Shown here: piece after piece, positions 34,199-49,100 of the stretch
Numbering within the stretch: the first letter of the stretch is position 1
Layout of the letters: each line of letters opens with the position of its first letter
NCBI RefSeq assembly: GCF_001659605.2
Contig: NC_035172.2
Location: 31,113,342 to 31,177,341 of the forward strand
DNA length: 64,000 nucleotides
Direction of reading: 5' to 3'
From: Manihot esculenta
Taxonomy: Eukaryota > Streptophyta > Magnoliopsida > Malpighiales > Euphorbiaceae
Translations under genes and position numbers: made by a program
Notes under the pieces: generated by a model
What the model was told of the DNA's origin: nothing
Databases searched by the model: none
What the model saw: only the letters and a program-made list of their open reading frames with translations

Positions 34199-37100
34199 AT
34201 GGCCTCGGAGATCTCCGAGCGAGTCGAGCTTGCTAAGCTATGTGGCTCCAGAGATTGGTCCAAGGCGATTCGAGTTCTCGATTCGCTCCTTGCTAAGTCC
34301 TGCACTATTCAAGACATTTGGTCTGTATTTTTTGTTTCATTTAACTGTTTTAGCTTCTTTGATCTTCATTTTCATGGCGGATAGATTGATTTTTGCTAAT
34401 GTGAGCTTCTTTATCTTGTTTTTGATTGATTGTTGCAGCAATAGAGCCTTTTGTTACAGTCAATTGGAGCTTCACAAGCATGTAATTAAGGACTGTGACA
34501 GGGCGCTTCAGCTCGACCCTACTCTTCTCCAAGCTTATATCATCAAAGGTATTTCGCTTTATTCACCCTTTTTTTTAATTATATCTCTGTGAAACTTGAG
34601 CTTTAACTGCAGTCATTGGACTTCAAAATAATGAGCTTGAGGCAATTCAGTTGTGTGCTTTGTTCCAGTTTGGACAATTAGTCTGTACTGAACACTGTGA
34701 TGCTGATTAAACTCTGAAACGAGGTGTTAGACTTGCATAAGTAGCCATTTCTGAGACATCTGTATGATACACTGCTCTTGCAATGACCCTAATAGTTACG
34801 TGATGGATCAGTTGTATTATATGATAGAAATATTAGCGAGTAACAATTTGGGTGTATGCAACATCCTTTTTCCTGTAATTGGGAACAGAAAACTGCATGT
34901 CGTTTTTCCTCAGTCAAAATGCACTTCTGTGTTTTGTTTTTCCCCCTCTTCTTTTTTCTGTATGTATTTCTGGATTCATCACGTTGACAACTTATATTTC
35001 TTTCTTGATCTCTTGTAGGGTCAAGTTTGCTATTGTTGTCTTGCTTATTGCCTGTATTTAGGTGACCTTATATTTGAAGTATTAACACAGAATGAAGAAA
35101 CTGAAAATGGTTGAAGCTGCTGTTTTATAGCATCTGTGGCGTGTATTTATTTCTGTTGCTACTTGCTAGTTTGTTAGTAATTTGATAAGGTTTGTTAGGA
35201 AGACAATTATTCTGTTGTAACTTCTCTCAATCATGCTGCCAACTTTCAATTCTTGTATATAAAGGCTTCTCTGCTGAATGGAGAAAAGCAAGTTACAGTT
35301 TCATTTTGTTGCCTCAGTAGTCATTTCTAATAGATACTACGGCATTAGTATTATGTAGGAGAAAATTGAATACTTCAGAGGCTCATTTGAATGCACCACC
35401 AGATTAGATAATGCAATAGCTAAAATTCTGAAAGTTGAGGGGGATCTTAAACTGATTCAGTTTTCAATTTGCTGTTTAGTTTATCCAATAATATGTTGGT
35501 TTCAATTAAATTAGGACTTAATATCACCAAACTAAATAATCGAGGGATTGAGTATCAAAAACCTGAAAAATTTAGGAGCTTATTTCTGGGTTTTGCCCAT
35601 TTTCCTATCCATCTTAAACATTGAAAGTTGAATTAGTACTTTTTGCATGTGGTCACAAACTTTCTTACAAGTTTCAACAAGAAAGTTGGTTACATGTTTC
35701 AACAAGAAAACTATATTATTATCTATGTTTGTTGCCCATGAAATCAAATAATAGCCATTATGTAACATAACAGCCGGTGCGTAACGGGATTTTGAGGGGC
35801 TGTTACCTGGTTCACAATTATTTATAGGTCTCTCGTGATTTGCAAGTGTAACGGCCATTTCATAACGGCAAGCCGTTACGGACCATTATGTAACTGTAAT
35901 GGCTATTACAAATAATTCACCCTTTCAAAATTTTTTATTATCTACATGATTATTTTAGCTATTAATTAATTAATGATAATAATATTTAACAATGATATTG
36001 TAGTCTTTATTTGACATGTTATGCTTATCATATAGTTGTATATCTTAATTCCACTTGTATCTACTAAGATTTATTCATTTTATAAACTTTGCAAATTTTA
36101 AAAAATATTTGCATAGTTCCAGGCCATTACCTTATATTATAGCTGTTATAGGCATTTTTCTGTTACCTGCAATCATGATTGCGAATGTGGCTGCGACCGC
36201 GATTTAAAACCATATTCCCAACAGCTGATAATAAAGTTAGATTGTCTTGCCATTTGCTCTTAAATGTACATTGCTATATTGAGGATAAAAATTGCTCTTG
36301 TTTAGGTCAAAGTGAGATGCAGAATGAATGGGTCTCAGATTTGGGGCTTGAGGGTTTTCTCCTGACCTTGGCTCTCTGATTTTTGTCATCTAGGTCGTGC
36401 ATTTTCATCTTTGGGAAGGAAAGATGATGCTCTTCTGGTGTGGGAACAAGGTTATGAACATGCTTTGCATCAGTCTGCTGATCTGAAACAATTGTTGGAA
36501 CTCGAAGAGCTTATTAAGCTTGCAAAGCAAGACAAAAATAATAGCCGTGAAAACCATGTAACAGAATCTAGATCATCTAAAAATCTATCAGAATCTGGAC
36601 ATAATAACAATAGCAAATCAAGTGAAACCTCTAAGAAACAGATCAGTGAGCCTGAGGATGCATCTGATATCTGCAGCAAGTTTGGAAATAATGCTGAACG
36701 ACTCAATGGGATAAGTGACAAAACTGGAGGGAAGTCACCAATGCCTGTAGCTGAATCGGAACCTTGTATGAATGGAAAATCATATGAAAGTTATATGAAT
36801 AACCACAAATTAGGTGATACCCCCAAATTACGTACCGAGTCAAGAGATGCATCTGACATCTGCTGCAAGTCTTGGGATAATTTTGGCATGCAAAATGACT
36901 TGAGTGAAAAAGCTGAAGGGTGCAAAAAGGATGATAGAGCGATGGGTGGAGCTCATAAACATGATAAACTAAGTTATGATTCTGACTTTTGTAATAACTT
37001 GATCAAAACATCAGATCTGTCAAGTAATTTACCTATGCTATCTAGTAGCTCTGGTGATACAAGTGAAGTTCGCAGTAAATCCAGCAATAAAACTGAGATA

Positions 37101-40100
37101 CCTAATGAAGGAGGTGATGAAGCCAAGAGAAATAAAAAGTTCTGTGTAACTAGGATTTCAAAGACCAAGTCCATAACTGTAGATTTTCGACTGTCAAGGG
37201 GTATAGCACAGGTGTGGATTGCCTTGTTAGATTTTGCTAAGAAGTCTACTCTTGCTTGTTATAGCATCAATTTTTTAAGTCTTGCATTCTGTTTCAGACC
37301 ACAAACTGCCCTTTTGCAGGTTAATGAAGGGAAATATGCTTCTGCCATATCTATCTTTGATCAGGTAAATTGCTGTCATTCTAACATTGTGGCATTTTGA
37401 CGGTTTTCTATCTTGTGGGTATGTGTCTATACCTTCCTGTTATGTTTTATTTGGTGCATTTTTTTGAGTCTTTTACACAAAAGTTAGGGGTTGGGCATCT
37501 TGTTCCAGGTTTTTTTCTGAAAGTCCAGGTTTATTTGTTAAACTTGGTTTATTTTTATTTTTTATTTTTAAAATTTTTTTCTTATGCAGATATTAAGGGA
37601 AGATCCGACATATCCTGAGGCATTAATAGGTAGAGGAACAGCATTTGCCTTCCAAAGAGAACTAGAATCTGCTATTGCTGATTTTTCCAAGGTATTTATA
37701 TTTTCAATGCCATAAAAAGTAGGTAAATAAGAAATGATATCGGTTTCTACTTATAAGTGCTTTACATGATTGATATCTTAGGCTATTGAATCAAATCCAT
37801 TAGCTGGTGAGGCGTGGAAGCGAAGGGGGCAGGCCCGAGCTGCCTTAGGGGAATCTGTAGGGGTGAGAATCTTGAAATATTCATTAAAGATTGGAGTCTT
37901 TATTACCCAAACGAAGAAATTGTAATTTAATTACATTGCCTATCATAGAGAAATGTGCTTTCTTTTCTTCCTGTTTGTTTCACCTTTCTTTTCATATATA
38001 AAAACTGATGTTTGGTCAATTTTATATTTTATGGGGAAAGAAGAATGCATTAAACATTCTGCAAAGCATATCTCACATGGATCTGTGCCTGTGTTCATGA
38101 ATATACAATTGAATGTTTTAGTATTTTTCTTACCTTTTTCTTTCAGTTTTGTCCTTTTATTTCTTTTTCATTTAATTGACTGACTGCAAGTTCTTAGTTC
38201 TCATGATTCCACCAATACTTTTGCTTTTGTCATAACTTGTGTTTCCTCTTCATAGCAGGCCATTCAAGATTTGACTAAGGCATTGGAATTTGAACCAAAT
38301 TCAGCAGATATATTGCATGAAAGGGGTAACTCTTAAATCTAGATTCTAGTCTTTTCATTTTATTTAAATATTTAATCAACTTCACTGATCTGATATGAAT
38401 GCCATTCATTTCCGCTTCATCTGTCCCTTAATCGGTTTAACTGCCCATCTTGTCAGAAATACTTCTATCTGGGGAATGGGGATTATATTGGAAATCCTGT
38501 TGATGGTTATATGCATCTTTGTAGTATTTTGGTGTGAAAAGTAGTGGAACTGTTCTTGTTAAAAGTGACATTGTAGTATCCTACCACAGCTTGGAGATGT
38601 GATCCAATCAATGTACTCATGGCAACAATAAAATTTTGTTATGCACTGAAATAATGCAACGACTGCTCTTTGGCAACGGCAAACAAGTGATCTATATAAT
38701 TTTTAATTATGCAGGAATTGTTAATTTCAAGTTTAAGGATTTTGATGCTGCAGTTGAAGATTTATCAGCATGCGTGAAGCTTGATGAGGATAACAAATCT
38801 GCCTACACATATTTAGTCAGTCCTGAATGTCCAATACTCTACTCATTTTATTTTATTTTTTTAAATTTTGCATTTTAGTTTGCCTTTGATGTTTGTACAA
38901 TTATGCTTGGACTGAATATATATATTGAATTAATAGGGTCTGGCATTATCTTCAATCGGTGAGTATAAAAAGGCTGAGGAGGCACATTTGAAATCTATCG
39001 AACTTGATCGGAGTTTCCTTGAGGGATGGGCTCATCTAACCCAGGTAACTTTTCAAACAGTTCAACTGATCTCTTCAAGGGAAAACCATGATTTATTCAT
39101 ATTATTGTTATAATCCTATTCATATCAATAGATTAAATTTATAATGAATAATGTATCATAAAGATTTCCTTCTCTCAAAAGTTGGAAAATTGTTGAAGAT
39201 TCATGTTGCTTCATTCCTCAATCTAGCTGGATAAAACATAGAATGGGTAGGTTAACCTTTTACCTTGTATTTCAAGTTGTAGGGTAACAGCCATATATGA
39301 TGTTTGAACACTTGATGCCTTAACAAGCTTCCCTTCATAACAGTTAAATGCACATTGTTTTGTCAGTATGCCTAATTTCTTCTATCAAGAAGTATTTACT
39401 TACTGTAGCTGTAATGCTTGTACTGTTGGCAGTTCTACCAAGATTTAGCAATCTCGACAAAAGCTTTGGAATGTCTTCAAAAGGTTCTCCAAATTGACAT
39501 GAGGTAGTAGGTGTCAGTCTGCACAATTTTTCAGTCTTGTTTGGAATATGTAATATTGAATTTGTGGCATCTGATTGCAATTGTGTTATACAACCGTGCC
39601 ACATGAATTAGTATTCTTATGCGTTTAATAGGTTTGCAAAAGCTTATCATTTGCGTGGGCTACTGCTTCATGGGATGGGAGAGCATAGGTATGTTCTGTC
39701 AAATTATTTATTTTCTATAAATGGTTTATTTTGGGTGACTATTGTGTACCCTTGCTGATTTTGCCATCATTTTATGTAAGTCCATTTCTCTATTTTCATT
39801 GATTTTGCTGTCATTTTATGTAAGTCCATTTCTCTGTTTTCATCAATTGTTCAATTCTTCTTCCTTTACCATTTTGTGCTTTTTAATTTCATTGTCATAG
39901 GATATTTGTGGTGTTGGGAAAATCCAGGAAGAATGATTAATGGAAAATCATACTTACTGTGTATTTGTATTTTAAAAGGGTTAATTTGAGATTATGGAAC
40001 ATAGAAAATTGTAGTTAGAATTGACCTTATGTCCAAATTACATGGGTTTTGATTAGACAATATATGCCATTAAATGGACAAAAGGTCAATTTACCTCTCG

Positions 40101-43100
40101 TCTTGGCAATAAGGTTCAATTAAAATGCAAAAGTTGCGGCAATTAATTAGAATCTGAAAATGGCAAATTGGCAACTTGCCCCAAATTCTCGCATGTGCAA
40201 TGCAGGAAGGACAAATATGATTGACATTTTACAATTTCCTCAAAATTTATGAAAAAATAATAATTGTTCTCTCTCTCTCTCTCTCTGTGCTCTATATTCT
40301 CTCTCCTCTTTCTTACCCATTCAATCTATTTGAATTCCCTCCAGAAAATAAGATAAAAGTTCATCAATTAATTTCTCTCTCCCAATCAGTCAATCTCACC
40401 TTGAATTAAAGATCAAAATAATAAATCTAACAAATATTCAACATTCCATAACAACACACACACGCACACACACTTATATAACTTTTTGAAAATATCTTCC
40501 TTGGAATTTTTTTAATGAAATTCTAGAAAAGAGATGAGAATTTATTACTTTCATAAAACATTAGGACTAAATAGTAATTTATTTGTGGCTTATAGTGTAA
40601 TTTCTCTTTCAATTTTTTGGGCCTAATGCACCTGCTATGCATTTTGTGGCAAATTGACTTAATTTTGCAATTTCAGGATCTAATGACCCAACTTTTGTGT
40701 TTTCTCTTAAATTGGAGTTTGCTGCCTGTATGAGAGGGAAAATTAGATCTTATTCTGCCATTCAACTATTATGCCATGGATGCATATAGTTTTGCCAAAC
40801 AATTGAATTTTCATCTTGAAACCAAATATCTGCAGCTTAAATCGCTAAACTTAATTATTCTGCATAGTGCTGGATTTTTTTACTTAACTTTATTAAAGTC
40901 TATCATCTAAATTGGCAAAATGCCTTGAATCCTTAAGGCCTAGTCATATGAGCTTAGGCCTTTAAATTTGACCTATTTGGCATAGCATGTATCTCAAATT
41001 TTACTTCGGAGAAATATCTAATTATTTTATTTCTTCTAATGGATTATGTATGAGTTGGAATACGGCTTGTGGGTACCACATCTGTGCACAAGAAAATCAA
41101 AGGGTATACAAGTTAAATGCAAACCAAAACAAAACAGGGAGTCTAGTCGCAAGCCCAATTCAATGTTGAGGCATGTTTATTTGTTGATCCACACTCTTTG
41201 GTACATATTTCTCAACATGGTATTGGTGTTATAGCTGTTGGGCCCAGTGGTTGGAGGTTTGGGACTTGAAAGCATGTAGGTTGAGCCTCAAGGAGCTAGA
41301 CCTGTTAGTTGAGCTAGACTGAGGTGGATCCATGGGCCCGCCAGAATGAGCTAGACCTTAGTTACCACATATTGCCAATTGACAACTGGGCCTTTGAAGC
41401 TTGAGTGAAAACTTGTTGTACTTGAGGGGAAGTGTTGGAACATGGCTTATTGGAACAAGTCCTGCATCCATGATGTACAACTACAAGATAATTAAAGGCT
41501 ATACAAGTTCATGGCAAACCAAACAAATTGGCTTAGGCCATTTTGGTGATGGGGAGCCCAGTTTCTCCCCCAATTCAACATGGAGGCTTGCTTGTTTGTT
41601 TATCCACACTCATGGCTTTGACTCTCAGCAATATGAATATGCTAACATATGCCCCACTCATTTTTGTGGCTATGGATCAACTTTGAATGAAGAAAAAGAA
41701 ATATAATGTTTGGGAAGATCAATACAATCCTGAAGAAAAAGAAATATAATGTTTGGAGAAGATCAATCCTGAGTTATAAAGACACAACAAATGGATGGCA
41801 AAATGTATAAGTTGCAGAATGGGGGCAAAAATAAAGGACAGATTTACCCACATGAAGCATATGGGTGCTAGAGTGGTTCTTAGTTGTGCAGTTTTTTATG
41901 TCACTGTTATTAATTTCTGCCTCTTTTTCCAATTAAAGGGGCAAGTGCATGGGCAGAAATGTCTTCTCTTTTTTGGAATATGCTTGCGATAAATTTCCCA
42001 ATATGCTATTACTAGGTTCCATTGAAATTAAAGTGATTTTTGTGCAATAATTTCTGTGTAAGAAAATTTTGAATTTTACTCTCCAATTTTTCATTTTTGA
42101 TTGTTACTTCTTCTTCAGCATGTCATTTCCTAACTAGCTGGTTTGACATATCTAAGTAACTGGTCAACTACTTGCTATTGCAGGAAGGCTATCAAGGATT
42201 TATCAATTGGCTTGAGTATTGAAAACTCAAACATTGAATGCTTGTATTTACGAGCTTCCTGCTATCATGCTATTGGAGAATATGGAGAGGCGGTAACAAG
42301 TTATTCTTGAAAATCATTTTTTTTATTAGTTGCACCTTCATCCACAATTGTATTTCTATTTTCATTACTTGTATGTGATGGTCACAGGTGAAAGATTATG
42401 ATGCAACACTAGATATGGAACTAGACTCGATGGAGAAGTTTGTGCTTCAATGCTTAGCCTTTTATCAGGTTTGGTTTGACCCAGAATATTTTAACTTTTT
42501 GAAGATTTATCACATTTTTCTTGTTTTCCCAAATATACATCTTATCTAGATGTTCAAGTACACAGGAGTTAGAAATCTGTATGTTGATGGATATATAAAA
42601 TTTTGACAGAATCTATATGTGGAAACAGTATATAAACTTTTAACATGCATTTAGATATTTCTGCTTGTGTTGTGCTTTACTGTTGGTAACTTTGTTGGAT
42701 ATTATAAGATAGGCCTGATTGCATAAAGTATAAGAAGTTCCTTGATTGAATTGAAAAAAAAAAAAGAAGTTTCTGATAGAATTTTAGAAGAATGCCAAAA
42801 TTCTGAGATTTTTATGCAAGCCAATAGGATACAGCTATCCAACCTTTTTTGTAATATAATAGTTAACTTAGCAATTTATAGATTTACAGTGCTGTAGACA
42901 AATGAGAAAACAGTCCTTATTTGAGCTTAAGGACTGAGCTGGCTATTATAGATAGGTATCTAAGATTATTTGTATCTTTTTCAGAAGGAGCTTGCTTTGT
43001 ATACAGCTTCTAAAATTGGCAGTGAGTTTTGCTGGTTTGATATTGATGGAGATATTGATCCTCTCTTCAAGGTAAGTTAATAAGGCATTTATTAAAAAAA

Positions 43101-46100
43101 AAAATACACCAATTCCACTCGTGCATTGGGAATTATTCAATGTCCAGCTTGAAATTCTTAAACATCTTTTTATATTTGCAAGAGCTGAACTATGACCTTA
43201 AACAGGCTTCTCTTTCATAAATAATCACATGATTAAATATGAAATCATTTATTGTATGAGATAGTCGAAGAATGATGCTCGAGGAACTTATTTTCAGTTG
43301 CATGTTTCACTTGCATTATTATGATGCATGCATCATAATGGAATTTGCAGGAGTACTGGTGCAAAAGATTGCATCCCAAAAATGTGTGTGAAAAGGTTTT
43401 CCGACAACCTCCTCTTCGTGATTCTCTGAAAAGGGGCAGGCTGAGGAAGCAGGATTTTGCCATCAGTAAGCAGAAGACTGCTCTTCTAGTTGCTGCTGAT
43501 TCAATTGGCAAGAAGATTCAATATGATTGTCCTGGCTTTTTACCCAACAGGCGTCAGGTAATTGATTTTGAGGGAAAAAACCTAGTCTTCGTGCTCCTCC
43601 CTGTATCTTGTACTCTTTTTTCATGTTTTCAGTTAAAATTTTGCTTTTCTCAATTCAAGGGTTATTTTTATGTCTTGTTTTCAAATGGAATCTGACCAAT
43701 GCTATCTTGCGTATCTGCTTCCATCTTCTAAATGCCTCATGTGGATTCTGAACAGAAAACTGATGCTGTTTTGATTATTTAGTCACTTCAAACAAAGGAT
43801 AAGTTGGCCTCTGGTAAAATTTACTATGACAATGAGTATTTATATTGGTATGGAGAAGGCAATTCCTGTTCCCTACCCTAACAAGGCAATTCCTGTTCCC
43901 TACCCTAACTTAACCTTTATTGGTCTTTAAACAACAGAGGAAATTCCCAGGAATATTTAAGCTAGTGTTCTTACTGTCTAGTCTACGTCATATGCGCAAT
44001 TCAACAGATAAGGAAACAGTTCACTCATTCAGCAGATCTTTTGCGAAAGAAGCATCTAGTGACCATGATTTTCCCAATCTTAGGCAGTTTCAGTTTTCAT
44101 GTTCCTCCAGTTGCTTCCCTGGCAGAAAATGCCCTTCATGAGCATAGCCCAGCAAAAGATTTAATATCTCCTACTTAAAATCCATTTAAGATTTTAAAAA
44201 ATAGAAACACCTTATTGTAATGCAAGTATTGTCATCTATATTATTAGTACAATGTTAGAAGCAAGAACATTCTAACCAACTGATCCTTGTGTCTGCAATG
44301 AACTGACCTGGGATTTATATTATTGGTGGATATTCTGCTGGGTTGGTTAAAGTCCCACCTGATTTTGCTTCATAAACTGTGTGTAAGTGGACTTAATTTT
44401 GCTCTAACATTACAGTTTGTATATATTAACACCGATACTCCTCTGTTATGCTTCAGCATCGTATGGCAGGATTAGCTGCTTTTGAAATTGCACAAAAGGT
44501 TTCAAAAGCATGGCGTTCTTTGCAAGCTGAATGGAAACATTCTAATAAAAGCACGGCAAAATATGGCAAGAGAACTCGGAGAAGAATTAACATGCCCAGT
44601 CAGAATAGAGGTGGTGCTGGTTGTAGTTCAAGCGGTTTCTCAGATTCATCAACTTCTTATGGAATTGCTGAAGATAAAACATCTGGTCGCTATATGATGT
44701 CATGGCAAGATGTTTACTCTGTGGCTGTCAGATGGAGACAAATTTCTGAACCTTGTGACCCAGTTGTGTGGGTTAACAAGTTAAGGTATGCAACTTCATG
44801 CTATTAACTCTTGCCCATCGAATGATAAATCATGTTAGCGGTATGTTACATGCAATATTCATACATATTTGCAGTATATATAGTTTAAAGTATGTTCCTA
44901 TTATTTGCTTTAAAATGTCTCAAATTGTAATTTCTGAACCCCTTAATCCAGTTGTTGTGTGGATTAAGTGTTTAACAAGGTATTCCAACCTCATGCTATT
45001 AACTCTTTCTCATCAAAATGAATAGAACATGTTAGCATTGAAATATGCCATATGCAACATTCATACATGATCATGATTTGAATAGTTTCACTATGTTCTT
45101 ATTATTTGCTTTAGAGTTGTCTCAAATTCTGTGGTTTAGTTACCTTAGTTCTTTTCATTTTGTTGATAATGTAACATCAAGGATGCATTTTTTCTTCTCT
45201 TGTTAAATCACCAAGTCATTCTTGGAATATTTATGATACTTCTACTACCAGTTAAAATCAATCAGTTCAGCTAACACTCTCTCCAGTAATTGCATACTGA
45301 GCAGTCTAGGCCTGGATTTGACCTATCAAATTCTGGATATTGTTTAACCTTGCAATTCTAAGCCCCAATCTAGCCTCTAGAATGTCTGACTGGCGGTGTT
45401 TGGATGAATTTGTATGAATTCAGTGGTTTCTGATGAATGATCTATAACTGACTCATTTCCTTTATCCAATTTTTCCTTCTTGCATGAATTTGGCGCCTTT
45501 ATGATTCAGTGAAGAGTTCAACTCTGGATTTGGGTCTCACACACCATTGATTCTTGGACAAGCAAAAGTTGTTCGCTACTATCCGAATTATGAAAGGTGA
45601 CAACCTTGTTTGATTCTGTTCTACAATCAGTGTTTTAAAATGTTCATCAGTTGTTAATTCTGCAGAACATTAAATGCTGCGAAGACCATCATGAAAGAAA
45701 AAATGTTTGTGCAAAACAAAGCTGATGAAAGTATTGATATATCCAAAGATGAGAAATTACAAGATGTGAGTGCATAAATTCTCTGTTCTGATTTGTATCT
45801 TCCTCTATAAATTCTCTGTTTTGATTTAGAGAGTCTGTTGCTCTGCTATGATCTCTGAGATTGGAGAATCTTTTATTTTTTGCAATGTGGTATGTGGATG
45901 CGTAAGTCAAATCAATAATGAAGAGATCGGCATGTTGCTTAACAGTGTTGTTGTGGTTCATGGTTGGCCCCATGTGAGTGTTACATACTATAGAAAAAGG
46001 TATAGAAATAAGAAGGCAGTTGAGAGTTGGTTTGGAAGTGGCGGGAAAGGTTGTTATAGGCAGTTATTCTTTTGTAACAGTAACAGTAGCTCTAAACTGC

Positions 46101-49100
46101 TATATGATTTGAGAAGAGCCTTGTGTGAGATTTCATCAAAATAATATCTCACTCTCTCAATTCTCTCTTTCTTGATCCCTATCTCTCTTCTCTCTCCCTA
46201 TTCTCTCTCTATCTTCTCTTCTCATCTATTCTTCTCATTTCTCTGTTAGGGTAACTAGAACCCTGGCAATGAGGCATTTTGTTCTTTTTTTTCTTTTTAA
46301 GTATTATAATAATAAATTAATAATTTTTGTGGTCTATTAAATAAATATGATCCATATTCTATTAATATGCTATTATTCCTTTTAGATAATGATCAAATTT
46401 TGCCCAACTTATCATTTTTTTAAACTTCTGATTTCTAATTAAAAAAGGTTCAATTATATGGCTAAATTTTGATAATGGGACATACAGATAATGGATGCAA
46501 AAACCTGTTCTGATCTTTACAAAGTGGTTGGTGAGGACTTCTGGTTGGCTACATGGTGCAACAGTACTGCAATCGAGGGGTAATTTTCCTTTCAATTTTA
46601 AAAATAAAATGGAGTGATATTCTATATGAAGTTTCTCATGATAACATCATTCCTGGTTGTTTACATTCCTTTCAGGAAGCGGCTTGAAGGTACAAGGATT
46701 ACCCTAGTGAAGATGTAAGTTTGCTTTCCCTAATTGTTTTTAAATTTTATTTTCCCCTTATTCTTTATTTTATTTCTTTATTATATGCATTCTTGTGCAA
46801 CTCTCTTTCTGGCTGGCTAAATAATTGATTGTTTCAGGGGTGAGCATGGATATGACTTTGCCATTAGAACACCATGCACGCCTTCTAGATGGGATGAGTA
46901 TGATGCAGAATTGGCAATGGCATGGGAAGTAAGTTGGTGAAGTTCTCAACTTTTGAAATTATCCAATATCTGTTAGCCAAACTTCATCTCAATTTGCTAA
47001 TTGAGTTGAAAGTTCATTTCAGTTTGGTTCTATATTTATCTTAGACATAATATTTTTTGCTGTGTTTAAAATCAGACAAAACACCAACAGAAATCACCAT
47101 TCATAAAGGAGAAAAAGCTGCTCTGTGTGCGTTTCCATTGAGATGTTGGTCTGTTTTTGTTAGTATCTTTTTAGAACTTTTTTCCACTCTTATCTGTTAA
47201 GCCAAGTGAATAATTTTCCACTTCAAATGTGATAACTTAAAGTGTCATGGTATAGAGACACCCAGGTACTGTACTAAAAGTTTCTTAGATAATCCATATA
47301 GGTTCGACTTTATCTCTTACCAATTAACATGATATCCAATAATAAAATTTGATAGAGGTTGTGTTATGGAAGCGTTCGTGGGTAAGCACTACAACAAGTG
47401 CTCCAAACAGAATTAGAAGTCCATCAGCAGTAGAAGTTTATCTTTTTAGATTAAGAGATCTATCTCTATCTGAATTTATTAAGTAGTTAGATTAGATTTT
47501 ATCTTTATCTTATTAGCCAGACAAGTAACCAAGTTCAAATTAAACTCTGCTTGTATCTGATTAGCTATCTGCATTGTAAGCCTCACTATAAAAGGGGATT
47601 ATTACTAATGAATAAAATAAATAAGCAGAAAGTATTTACCAAATTCTTCCAAGATCTGGAGCTCTCTAAGGTATCCGAGCTCCCTCCATTGAGTTTGTTA
47701 AATTTGGGCCAGACTTAACTCACACCAAAAGCTAGCTCAATGAGAGGAGTGTCTATGGCTCATATAAGAAGCATATTATCCCTTTCCACAATCAATGTGG
47801 GATTCAACACCCCCTCACGCCCAGAATTTTACTGGTGCATGAAATATTTCTAGGAGGCTCAACATTGGATGGAGAGCCTCTGATACCATGTTAAATTTGG
47901 GTCATGCCTAATTCACTCCAAAAGCTAGCTTATGGGGAGGAGTGCCTATGGTCCATATACGGGGTACATTACCCCTTTTCCACAATCGATGTGGGATTCA
48001 ACAAAGCTCTCATACTCCATCATAGGTTCCACTCGAAGAGAAGGGAATCGTAATAAAGGCAAGATCACAACCGAAGGCAGTTCTCTTACCCGTAAGCCCG
48101 TGACGCGATCCTTAATTAGAGAATTTAACAAATTGGTATCAGAGCCAGTTGTCATGGGAGACCAAAGAGAGGAGCTACGATCAATGCTACAGGAATCCCA
48201 AGCTTTGAATGAAGCCAGATTCGCTCAGATGGAAGCCCAGTTGAACTTGTCCAAACAACTGCAAGAATTATTGGCAGTATCTAATAGGAGCCGAGGCAAG
48301 AAGCCAATAACCAGCAGCAGTAGTCAACCGACTTCTGTTAACAAACCTGACATAAGGATTTGTAGGTACAAGGGCAGGGGTGATTCCCAAATATACAAAG
48401 CTCGATTTTTCTCAATATGATGGAAGCGGTGATCCACTGATTTGGTTACATAGATATTATCAGTTTTTCTTAAATCAATATCTTTCTTAAATCAAAACAC
48501 ACCTGAAGAAGATAAGGTCAAGTTGGCAGTTTTCCACATGTTAGGGGAAGCACAATTATGGGTGTACATGCTAGAACAGGAATATCCAGCTCTGTCTTGG
48601 AATGATTTCAAGGAGCTTTGCAACATGCGTTTCAGCCCTCTCCTTCGAAACAATCTGTTAGGGGAATTAGTCAACTTAAAGCAATTTGGATCCATGGAGG
48701 ATTACCAACAACAATTTCAAAACTTGTTGGCCGGAGCAAAAATGGTGAGAATGGACCAGCAAGTAGATTTATTTATTGCTGGCTTAACTAAAAGTATTTG
48801 CCTTGAGGTGGAAATGCAATGCCCTTAAAACTTAGCTACAACCATGAATTGGGTCCGGACATTTGAGAAAAAACAACAATTGAGCAAAGCAAGATCTTAC
48901 CAACCTTGTTATTGGGTCAGTCCGAAACCCCCCGCCATAGCGACATCTTCATCAGTTAAACAACTTTCAATTCCTAGTAACTCTATGCAATAGTCTAGCA
49001 CAAGCGGTGTCACACCACCTTTCATAAAAAAATTAAGTAGAGTAGAGATGGCAGAGAAGGGTAAAAGAGCTTTGTTATAATTGTGATGAAACATACTCCT

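Noticed and set aside
40221..40409. Possible small gene in intron 11
   Set aside because: It crosses a CT microsatellite and lies inside an intron with good splice sites on both sides.
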